Shown: piece by piece, positions 48,164-58,335 of the stretch
How the letters are laid out: each line of letters opens with the position of its first letter
Position numbering within the stretch: position 1 is the stretch's first letter
Assembly (NCBI RefSeq): GCF_016801865.2
Contig: NC_068938.1
Span: forward strand, 128,009,823-128,073,822
Direction of reading: 5' to 3'
Source: Culex pipiens pallens
Taxonomy: Eukaryota > Arthropoda > Insecta > Diptera > Culicidae
DNA length: 64,000 nt
Program-made: the position numbers and the translations under genes
The notes under the pieces: model-generated
The model's database searches: none
Told to the model about the DNA's origin: nothing
Seen by the model: only the letters and a program-made list of their open reading frames with translations

Positions 48164-49502
48164 GAGGTCGTATCGAGGTGCTCCGATTTGGATGAAACTT
48201 TCAGCGTTTGTTTGTCTATACATGAGATGAACTCATGTCAAATATGAGCCCTCTACGATAAAGGGAAGTGAGGTAAAACGGGCATTGAAGTTTGAGGTCC
48301 AAAAAACATGAAAAATCTTAAAATTGCTCGCATTTCCGTAAAACTTTGTCAATTCCAACTCTCTTAGATGCATTCGAATGGTCTTTCGAAGCCCTTCAAA
48401 ATGTGCTATAGACATCCAGGATCGGTTTAACTTTTTCTCATAGCTTTTGCAAATTACTGTTTAAAATGGATTTTTTTAAAACCTTAATATCTTTTTGCAA
48501 CAGCCTCCAACACCCATACTCCCATAGGTCAAAAGATAGGTAATTTCATGGACTATAAGCTTACGGTATTAACTTTTTGGCCAATCGCAGTTTTTCTCAT
48601 AGTTTTACGATTTTTCTAGAGCAAACATTTTACAACGTTAGTTTTTGCCCTGTAGGCCAAGAAGACGGCTTTTTTTGGTCTCAATTTTGTCATATTCGGA
48701 ATCCTCGGTCAATTTCACTTAAGTTAGGAGTATTGGAAATGTAATTTTGATTTAAAAAATAATTTAATAAAACATTTTTGAAAAAAGAAATAGATCTTCT
48801 TTACCCTATGATCAATACGTCAAATGCTGTATCAAGTAGGCGAAAACTTGTTTTACCCCTAATCCGACAAAATTCTAAATAATATTTTAATTAATTCTAA
48901 ATGGCATTTTTTCCTATCAAATTCTTAATTCCAACACCTCAATCTAATGTAAAATTTTCTGAGGATTCCGAATATGTCAAAATTGAGACCAAAAAGTGCC
49001 GTCTTCTTGGCCTACAGGGCAAAAACTAACGTTGTAAAATGTTTGCTCTAGAAAAATCGTAAAACTATGAGAAAAACTGCGATTGGCCAAAAAGTTAATA
49101 CCGTAAGCTTATAGTCCATGAAATTACCTATCTTTTGACCTATGGGAGTATGGGTGTTGGAGGCTGTTGCAAAAAGATATTAAGGTTTTAAAAAAATCCA
49201 TTTTAAACAGTAATTTGCAAAAGCTATGAGAAAAAGTCAAACCAATCCTGGATGTCTATAGCACATTTTGAAGGGCTTCAAAAGACCTTTCGAATGCATC
49301 TAAGAGAGTTGGAATTGATGAAGTTTTACGGAAATGCGAGCAATTTTAAGATTTTTCATGTTTTTTGGACTTCAAACTTCAATGCCCGTTTTACCCCACT
49401 TCCCTTTGTCGTAGAGGGCTCATATTTGGCATGAGTTCATCTCATGTATAGACAAACAAATGCTGAAAGTTTCATCCAAATCGGAGCACCTCGATACGAC
49501 CT
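48164..49502. mobile_element. Large palindromic repeat, AGGTCGTATCGAGGTGCTCC ends
   Basis: The left end AGGTCGTATCGAGGTGCTCC recurs inverted at about 49483-49502. The two arms (about 48164-48830 and 48890-49502) are near-identical inverted copies, including TTAATACCGTAAGCTTATAG and CTTGGCCTACAGGGCAAAAA. Arm identity is higher than in the other foldbacks, which suggests recent origin or gene conversion. The short frames at 48233-48415 and 49252-49434 are the same sequence read from each arm. Confidence 0.75.
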
Positions 49503-49512
49503 GTTTCACATC

Positions 49513-49548
49513 GGTGAAAAACTCGCTCTTAAGAGCGAGTTTTTCACC
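49513..49548. repeat. Perfect 36-nt palindrome joining two element ends
   Basis: GGTGAAAAACTCGCTCTT is followed directly by its exact complement, with no loop. It joins the right arm of the palindrome at 48164-49502 to a third, head-to-head arm that starts at 49549. A head-to-head junction of this kind could arise from joined element ends, or could itself be the centre of a second palindrome. Confidence 0.85.
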
Positions 49549-49572
49549 AAAGTGTAGCAGGTCGTATCGAGG

Positions 49573-50317
49573 GAAAATGCAGCGTCATCAGTGCATAATT
49601 GGCAAAGGGAGCCGTGGTCGTAAAAAATATGCGGAGTGAAAAGTGATTTCTTTTGTGATTTTCAAAGCCCTTCCTATATCATCGTTGATCGGAAGGCACG
49701 GCGTCGGGTGGATTGTGTTTAAATTTTTCGAATAAGGTTTAATTTTTTTTTGCGGTGAAAAAGCCAATTCTATATAATGAACGAAAGACGCACTGACAAT
49801 TTGGATCGTTGAGTTAATAGTGGAGCAAAATAACTGTGTGTGAGTGATTTTGTGTGTTGACCAGAAAGACCTTCCCATAGCATCGTTGCTCGGAAGGCTC
49901 GCCGACGGGTCTGTTATGAAAGTCCTTCCCATAGCGTCGTAGCTCGGGAGGCATCGAAAAGCCAATACCTTATCCCACTAACCCAAAAAAAAATTAATCA
50001 CGTGATGCTTGAAGGAGATGCTGTGGATTCAACGGTCTCAAGCGGTATCAACAAGTATATAGCGAAAAACTGTGTGCTTGATGAGTCTGCAACTTCAACT
50101 ATCGGACTAACATTCCTCCCTTTCGTTGAACTGCAGGCTTCTTGGGAGGGCGCCGGTATTGACTAATAAAGTCGGGGTCTTCAGGGGTTAAACAGTGAAC
50201 CGATGGTTGGCTCCCACTGATCATTTTTGATTCATTGTTTAACTTCAGCTGATCTGTCAATAACGGAGTAGCAGCTCATTGGCAGTCAACCATGCTCATG
50301 CTCATGCTCATGCTCAT
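49573..50317 (+). mobile_element. Retroelement copy (745 bp) with perfect 19-bp TSD and (CATGCT)n tail
   Basis: GTAGCAGGTCGTATCGAGG flanks the insert at 49554-49572 and 50318-50336. The 3' end reads GTCAATAACGGAGTAGCAGC, a short spacer and (CATGCT)n. Internally three hairpins of the type CCTTCC...GGAAGGC start near 49669, 49872 and 49924. The longest frame (49588-49965, minus) runs antisense through the hairpins and is unrecognised. It may be a LINE-derived non-autonomous element. Two 5'-truncated relatives share its 3' end. Confidence 0.8.
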
Positions 50318-50336
50318 GTAGCAGGTCGTATCGAGG

Positions 50337-50562
50337 TGCTCCGATTTGGATGAAACTTTCAGCGTTTGTTTGTCTATACATGAGATGAACTCATGCCAAA
50401 TATGAGTCCTCTACGACAAAGGGAAGTGGGGTAAAACGGGCTTCGAAGTTTGAGGTCCAAAAACCTAAAAAATCTTAAAATTGCTCTATTTCCGTAAAAT
50501 TTCATCAATTCCAACTCTCGTAGATGCATTTGAAAGGTCTTTCGAAGCACTTCAGTACTATA
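50337..50562 (+). repeat. Third arm of the AGGTCGTATCGAGG repeat, cut by later insertions
   Basis: Together with 49549-49572 this continues the sequence of the left arm at 48164 (CTCCGATTTGGATGAAACTT, TCTATACATGAGATGAACTC). It is split by the retroelement at 49573 and stops at the hAT-like element at 50563. After that element, at 53610, the arm does not clearly resume. Confidence 0.7.
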
Positions 50563-53500
50563 TAGAGCGTCCAATTTCCCGTCCCGGGAAAAAAATCCCG
50601 GGAATTCCCGGGATTTCCCGTAAAAAAATATTTCCCGTTTCCCGAGAAATTTATAAATTTCCCGGGAATTCCCGAAATTCAAGTGGAAGTGAGCAATTCT
50701 CTACGAAATCGGTCTTTTTTCTTCAATTTTAATTTTTGTATTTTTTAATCCGACTGAAACTTTTTTGGTGCCTTCGGTATGCCCAATGAAGCCATTTTGC
50801 ATCATTAGTTTGTCCATATAATTTTCCATACAAATTTGGCAGCTGTCCATACAAAAATGATGTATGAAAATTCAAAAATCTGTATCTTTTGAAGGAATTT
50901 TTTGATCGATTTGGTGTCTTCGGCAAAGTTGTAGGTATAGATACGGACTACACTGGAAAAAAATGATACACGGTAAAAAAAATTTGGTGATTTTTTTATT
51001 TAACTTTTTATCACTAAAATTTGATTTGCAAAAAAACACTATTTTTATTTTTTTATATGTTTTAGAGGACATAAAATGCCAACTTTTCGAAAATTTCCAG
51101 GTTGTGCAAAAAATCATTGACCGAGTTATGAATTTTTTAATCAATACTGATTTTTTCAAAAAATCGAAATATTGGCCGCAAAATTTTTTCAACTTCATAT
51201 TTCGATGTAAAATAAAATTTGCAATCAAAAAGTACTTTAGTAAAATTTTGATAAAGTGCACCGTTTTCAAGTTAAATCCATATTTAGGTGACTTTTTTGA
51301 AAATAGTCGCAGTTTTGCATTTTTTTTAAATTAGTGCACATGTTTGCACACTTTTGGAAAAAATATTTTTGAAAAGCTGAGAAAATTCTCTATATTTTGC
51401 TTCTTCGGACTTTGTTGATACGACCTTTAGTTGCTGAGATATTGCAATGCAAAGGTTTAAAAACAGGAAAATTGATGTTTTCTAAGTCTCACCCAAACAG
51501 CCCACCATTTTTTAATGTTGATATCTCAGCAACTAATGGTCCGATTTTCAATGTTAATATATGAAACATTTGTGAAATTTTCCGATCTTTTCGAAAACAT
51601 TATTTTCAAAATTTTCAAATCAAGAATAACATTTTAAAAGGGCGTAATATTGAATGTTTGGCCCTTTTGAAATGTTAGTCTTGACTTGAAAAATTTGAAA
51701 ATAATGTTTTCGAAAAGATCGGAAAATTTCACAAAAGTTTCATACATTAACATTGAAAATCGGACCATTAGTTGCTGAGATATCTACATTAAAAAATGGT
51801 GGGCTGTTGGGTGAGACTTATAAAACATCAATTTTCCTGTTTTTAAACCTTTGCATTGCAATATCTCAGCAACTAAAGGTCGTATCAACAAAGTCCGAAG
51901 AAGCAAAATATAGAGAATTTTCTCAGCTTTTCAAAAATATTTTTTCCAAAAGTGTGCAAACATGTGCACTAATTTTAAAAAATGAAAAACTGCGACGATT
52001 TTCAAAAAGGTCACCTAAATATAGATTTAACTTGAAAACGGTGCATTTTATCAAAATTTTACTAAAGTACTTTTTGATTGCAAATTTGATTTGACATCGA
52101 AATTTGAAGTTGAAAAAATTTTGCGACCAATTTTTGAAAAAATCAGTATTGATTAAAAAATTCATACTCGGTCAATGATTTTTTGCACAACCTGGAAATT
52201 TCTGAAAAGTTGGCATTTTATGTCCTCCATATCAAAAAATAAAAAAAAATTAAAAATAGTGTTTTTTTGCAAATCAAGTTTTAGTGATAAAAAGTTAAAT
52301 AAAAAAATCACCAAATTTTTTTACCGTGTATCATTTTTTTCCAGTGTAGTCCGTATCCATACCTACAACTTTGCCGAAGACACCAAATCGATCAAAAAAT
52401 TCCTTCAAAAGATACAGATTTTTGAATTTTCATACATCATTTTTATATGGACAGCTGCGAAATTTGTATGGAAAATTATATGGACAAACTTATGATGCAA
52501 AATGGCTTCTTTGGGCATACCGAAGGCACCAAAAAAGTTTCAGTCGGATTAAAAAATACAAAAAAAAATCGAATGACCGAAATCCTAGAGAACTGCTCAA
52601 GTATACATTTTCTTAATATTTTTGGAACCATTTTTTGAAAAATGTTCTAGAAAAAATGGAGAAACTCAATTTAATATCAAGATTTATTTCTGATAATATT
52701 GGTTTCTGAAGCAACTGGAAATAGACCTAGCTTAATGAAAATAAACTTTTACAATTCAGGTAAGCTTTTTGAAGAATAATTGGATACAGAATAAAGAATA
52801 CGAATAGTTTACGTTTTTGTTTACCATGATTAAATTAGATGAAAATTGAATTGGTTTCATTAAATATTTCAAATAGGTTTTTGCAAGAAGAATTACTTCA
52901 ATTCGTTCAAAAAAAATCAATTTAAAGTAAAAGAATTATGAAGCACTGGTGCAACAATGGGTGTTAGAAGGTTAACTTTGTATTGTTTAAGAGGTGCATG
53001 AAAAATGCAAACATGGTTGAATAACTTGCTCCAAATATTTGAAAACATTGGGTTGTTTGAAGTAAAACAAACACGAGAAGTTAGATTTTTAAGGAAAAAC
53101 TTAACTTGGTTTAGAGAAGTTATTTGTTATGAAAAAAATAATTTCTGAATGATTTTATTCGTTTCAACTTAATGTGTCAAACCATACTTTCTCAAACTGG
53201 TCACAGAGGCAAGTTTTAAAGAAATTTAAGATTGCGGAGTACGGATTCATTTTACTCACTGTCCAAACACTTTGATGAAAAAATTCTTTTCAACAAAAAA
53301 AAAGAGATCATTTTTTGATTTATTGTTCGACTTGAGCTTAAACAATTAGAAAAATATACATTTTCTTGTAGTTGCATGAATTTTGACATACAGTCAAGCT
53401 ATTAGTTGATCTTTACACTTATTTTAACCATTAAAGTCGCTGTTCTATTCAATTTTCGTGCAAAAAATGATTCAGAACTAAGATTAGAGCAATCTTCAAT

Positions 53501-53601
53501 AATTTTAAAATTTCCCGGGAATTCCCGGGATTTCCCGGGAAATTTGATGAAAATTTCCCGTTTCCCGGGAAATTGGTAACCCCGGGAAATGGGACGCTCT
53601 A
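50563..53601. mobile_element. hAT-like element with TAGAGCGTCC ends and CCCGGGAATTCCCGGG motifs, interrupted
   Basis: The left end TAGAGCGTCCAATTTCCCG and the right end GGGAAATGGGACGCTCTA are inverted. The flanks GTACTATA (50555-50562) and GAACTATA (53602-53609) match at 7 of 8 bases, the TSD length of hAT. Both subterminal regions carry repeated CCCGGGAATTCCCGGG-like blocks. Without the nested foldback at 50691-52598 the element is about 1.1 kb, with no transposase frame. A second copy is at 58336-60098. Confidence 0.7.
50691..52598. mobile_element. Long foldback transposon, GAGCAATTCTC ends, 4-bp TSD AAGT
   Basis: The ends are GAGCAATTCTCTACGAAATC and the complement of GATTTCGGT...AGAGAACTGCTC read inverted at the right. 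AAGT flanks both sides (50687-50690 and 52599-52602). The arms pair over their whole length around a centre near 51645, so this copy is better preserved than 4834-6680. It is inserted in the hAT-like element. The several 60-130 codon frames are mirror images from the two arms and are not genes. Confidence 0.85.
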
Positions 53602-53609
53602 GAACTATA

Positions 53610-54930
53610 TCTTTCAAGAAAATTAAATGGTTCGAAACATATTTTTTTTGAAAATTAAATTCATAAAATTCAACTCTTCAATTGACTTCCAATTATACAA
53701 CATCTTTTTTAGTTTGAAACCCTTCTTAACCCCTTCACCTTTATGAATTCAATAGACTAAAACACGAACCATTTGCCTCCCATCACTCATATCGATTACG
53801 TCAAATTTCCATTTAAACAATATTATTATTCGACAAAAAATGGGGAACCTTTGACCGCTTCCGTCACTTTATTTACTACCATTTCGTTGGAGTACCAGCA
53901 ACAACAATAACGCACAACAACTCAAACCAGTCAATTTGTTATGTTTTAACAAGGGGGCATCAGCACCACTCTATATTTGTTTTTCATTAGAAGAAAAATA
54001 TGAACTTCGTCGCTTCCCCCGCACCACCGAAAAAAAACCTTACGAATGAGCATAAAAAAGTGAGCTCTCGTTTTTTTCACATTTGGAAGAAAAAACGCCG
54101 CCAGCACGAGGCACTTTCAATAACAAGAAACAAATGTCTGCTGCTTTTTCAACGGGGTAATCCCCCTTTTCAGGAAAATTCCTGGAAACTCCACTTTTCA
54201 CGACGACGAGAGTGTCGATGATGACGACAGGCCGACAAATTTTGCCTGAAGAGAAGCGATTTTTCACTATGATTTGAAAATGATGAGATCCTGACGACGT
54301 TCGACCAAGTCCGGGGGGAGGAGGCTGCTCAAATCCGGATCCGGCAGCTGTTCCGTTAAGCCTAAGCCTAAATGAAATGTTTCTTCTAATCCAGCATCGT
54401 CCTCCTGGAGGAATATCCATTCGCCGGCTCGAACTTGGAGGGATCGAAAGATAGTTGGAAAATATCTCCTCCCCGTTCAATATCTCAATCAACTGCGCTC
54501 GCTCAGACTCTGACTGGAAACTCTGCCAGAGCAGACACCCCAAGCCCAACGCATTCAATAAAGTTTTAATTTGCTTCAAGTGTTGCTAAAGCGTAAGCGA
54601 ACCTAATCCTATTATCCTTGGCCCAATCCCAAATGGAGTTGGTTCTGGCAATGGAGGAAGAGGGGGAAGTTGGTTGCAACACTGTAGCAGAAGCACATCA
54701 GCCATGTGAAAGGAAAGTGCATTTTCCCTGGAGGCAAAGTCGCGTCTTCACGACAGGCCCTAGAGAAGGGCGAGAGGGTGGCGGGAGAAAATGTGTAACG
54801 TAGGTCGGAAAATTGTAAAGAAATTAATTGCAAAATCCTGGCTTATGCGGCGGAGTGAAAGCAAGCGAATAAGTGCATCGGATGCGGATAAAAAGGGATC
54901 GGGTGGATTTGAAATCTGAACAAAAATTAT
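53610..54930. other. Unique island (from about 53760), no supported gene
   Basis: Non-repetitive, GC-balanced sequence. A 179-codon minus-strand frame (54040-54579) is the longest here. It shows no recognisable domain, signal peptide or repeat, and two shorter frames share the region, so I leave it uncalled. Confidence 0.4.
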
Positions 54931-55739
54931 ATATTTTTATGATTTTGTCATGATTTTTGTCTTCTTTTTTTTAAATTTCTATTGACGATATAAATCCATT
55001 TGCATTTTTTGTGAATTGTGAGTTTTGAATAATTTGCTTTTGAGAGAAGAATCCAAAAAATAATTATCCTTTAAAATGAAGTGTTTACTTCCAAAAACCG
55101 CTGTATCTCTCGTTTTAAATTGAATTAAAGTTATCGTTAACCAATATTAATGTCATAACTTGAAGATTTTTCTGCAAATTGATACTGAAAATGCGTAAGA
55201 AATAAACCTCAAATTTTAGTTATTTTGTTTTGTTTCAAAGTGCCATGATAAACTACAATAACATATCTTTTAATCGGTAAAAACCGCATTTTCAGATTCT
55301 GTGGACAATTTTTCGTTTCAGTGCAGATAAAAATAATTCTCAATTTCTCGGTATTTGCAATAAAAAAATAGTAAAATTAATTAAAAGCAAATAAAATTAA
55401 TGCATTTGTTGCTGAAAATTTCTTTTAGTGTTTCAATTTGATAAGGGAAAAAACATAAAAAAACAAAAGATCACACTTTAATTATAAAATTGCAAGGAAC
55501 ACTGTTACTATCACAGTGAAGTTGGTAATTTTTCGCACAATTATATATTTTTATTTTATTTTTATTTCAACCAAATTATTTTTCACTATCACTTTAAAAG
55601 AACACACAACTTTTCTGAACAAAAATGTATCCCTCTCTATTGTTAACAAAAGTTATGGGCATTTTGTAATGTTAGGGTCAAAATAAGTTTTTTAAGCTCT
55701 TTAAAAAGGTTATAAATATTGAAAAAATATTGTTTTAAA
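54931..55739. other. AT-rich block, nothing recognised
   Basis: AT-rich sequence leading into the 12-bp array. No repeats with terminal symmetry and no frame of interest. Confidence 0.5.
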
Positions 55740-56612
55740 AATTAAATTGAAAATGAAATTAAAAATTGAAAATTAAATTGAAAATGGTATTGAAAATGAA
55801 ATTAAAATGAAATCGAAAATGAAATTGAAAATGAAATTGAAAATGAATTTGAAAATGAAATTGAAAATGAAATTGAAAATGAAATTGAAAATGAAATTGA
55901 AAATGAAATTGAAAATGAAATTGAAAATGAAATTGAAAATGAAATTGAAAATGAAATTGAAAATGAAATTGAAAATGAAATTGAAAATGAAATTGAAAAT
56001 GAAATTGAAAATGAAATTGAAAATGAAATTGAAAATGAAATTGAAAATGAAATTGAAAATGAAATTGAAAATGAAATTGAAAATGAAATTGAAAATGAAA
56101 TTGAAAATGAAATTGAAAATGAAATTGAAAATGAAATTGAAAATGAAATTGAAAATGAAATTGAAAATGAAATTGAAAATGAAATTGAAAATGAAATTGA
56201 AAATGAAATTGAAAATGAAATTGAAAATGAAATTGAAAATGAAATTGAAAATGAAATTGAAAATGAAATTGAAAATGAAATTGAAAATGAAATTGAAAAT
56301 GAAATTGAAAATGAAATTGAAAATGAAATTGAAAATGAAATTGAAAATGAAATTGAAAATGAAATTGAAAATGAAATTGAAAATGAAATTGAAAATGAAA
56401 TTGAAAATGAAATTGAAAATGAAATTGAAAATGAAATTGAAAATGAAATTGAAAATGAAATTGAAAATGAAATTGAAAATGAAATTGAAAATGAAATTGA
56501 AAATGAAATTGAAAATGAAATTGAAAATGAAATTGAAAATGAAATTGAAAATGAAATTGAAAATGAAATTGAAAATGAAATTGAAAATGAAATTGAAAAT
56601 GAAAATGAAAAT
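55740..56612. repeat. 12-bp tandem array (GAAATTGAAAAT)n
   Basis: About 70 head-to-tail copies of GAAATTGAAAAT, essentially perfect from 55856 to 56600. Changes occur only near the edges, for example GAATTTG at 55842 and shortened units at 55745-55810. Both strands are open, giving KLKM repeats on plus and IFNF repeats on minus. These frames reflect unit length divisible by three and not a gene. Confidence 0.95.
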
Positions 56613-58335
56613 AATTCTTTCTCTAGATTCAGTTTTATATGTATCAGTATGAATTGAATTATATTGTAAAATGGCTTCTTTTGACAAAGGAATACATTTA
56701 GAAAATGGCATCACAAAAAATGCAAAGATGCGAGAACATAGATAATTACTCTTATCCTGTTTTAAGTGTTGTGAGAAATGTTGGGTTTAATCAATTGAAG
56801 TAGAGTTTGATTTTGTTACTTCCTACGAACATAGAAAATCACTTTTCCCTTCCATCGTCGTCGGTCGACTTGGTCCTTTCACTCTCCTTCCTGCATGGAC
56901 AGGGTGAGCACGAAAGGGGGTGGCAAATCCATTGAAAGATATACACAGCTCACTACACTTTGGCTCGTGTGTGTATCTGTCTGGCTGTCTGTCCCTTCTA
57001 CCGAACTAACCTAGCACTCTGCACCAGGAAGGGGGAGGGTGCAGATTTAGAGACTTTTCACCCAGCGACGGAGGTAAATCTTGGCCAGAGTTTTGCTGGA
57101 GATTGTTCGGTGAGATTAAATTGCTATCGAAGTGACAATTAAAAGCGAATGAAGCTTGCCATTAAGGATTTAACGATACGTTCATTTGGGAAAGTATAAT
57201 GTGTTCGTTTCAGAAAATGTAGCTATTACCAATTTTAATGATTTTGTCGTTTGTTTCTTCAAAATATGTTGTTGCTTATTTTCTTTAATAGAATCATGAA
57301 TAATTCAAAATTTATGAGAAAATTTGTTTCAATAGGTTCAGAACAAAGGCATCCTCCTTAGTCCTTGTAAAAATAAAAGTAATAAATCTCCCCTCAAAAC
57401 ACAAAAGCGAAAGTGTACCATTTGTCGTTCCACCACATTAATAAGAATTCGATGCCCAGATTTAGTCCCAATAAGCTTAGCGGGAACCAATCGCATTTTA
57501 AAACTAAATTGGTTCCCGATCCCCTGGCGGAAATCCAGAATGAAAAAAAGGTACCACTCTGGGAATATGCACGCACAGGAGGAGGATATCATCATGTGCA
57601 AGGGTGAATCGAATCCATATGACCGGAATCCCTCACCCTTGGATGAACGACACACTGGAGTGTAGAGAAAAAAGCGAGCATCAACTCGACAATCCGCCAG
57701 CGTTCACTCTGGCTGGCTGGTCGGCACTTGTTTTCCAATCGGATTAGCGCGATGAAAACCGTTTCAATTTTCCGCGTATGGATTGGGATCGGTTCTGCAG
57801 CTCTCTTTTTTTTACTTTTTTGTTCGAAGGGATTTGATGATGAAGTACACGCATATCAGGAGGAGGGAAGATGAGTTTTTTTGCTGAGAGTTTTAGGTGA
57901 TGATGATTCACTTTGAAGTTGTTTTTGCGCAGGATTTGTAGATAGTGTTTACAATCAGCATTGTTATTATGAATTGTGGACGAGTAAAAACATTCTTATC
58001 ATAACCTGTACATTATATTTTTAACTCTGCAACATCCAAGAAGAGAGATAGTTTGAATAGTTGAAGAATAGTTGAAAGTATATACAGATCACTAATTTTT
58101 TTCTACAAAGGAAACGTGGAAAATCGTGTGTACTTTCCAGTTGTGAGGAGATTATTAAATAAATTTAATATTAAATAAATTTAAATAAATTTAATTTTCA
58201 ATAAATTTGAAATATTCACGAGTCTGCTTTATTTGATCTATTCAAAAGTATAATTATCGGAAAGATGATTCCATCGTCGAAAAAAAGTGAATGATATGTA
58301 AATAGTTCCAACTTTTCTAGAAGTTTGGATGTTGA
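56613..58335. other. Unique island (about 56750-57900) with AT-rich edges
   Basis: Non-repetitive sequence with no supported exon. A 105-codon minus frame at 57338-57655 and a nested one at 57394-57576 are unrecognised. The last 400 bp are AT-rich. Confidence 0.45.

Noticed and set aside
52757..52764. CAG|GTAAGC as a second recursive splice site
   Set aside because: The upstream pyrimidine tract is poor and the site lies inside the hAT-like element, so it is probably chance.
54040..54579. 179-codon minus-strand frame
   Set aside because: No family, signal peptide, repeat or conserved motif is visible. Neighbouring frames on the other strand are of similar quality.
55773..56714. Long KLKM (plus) and IFNF (minus) frames
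   Set aside because: Both strands of a 12-bp repeat are open because the unit length is divisible by three. There is no start context, domain or flanking gene structure.
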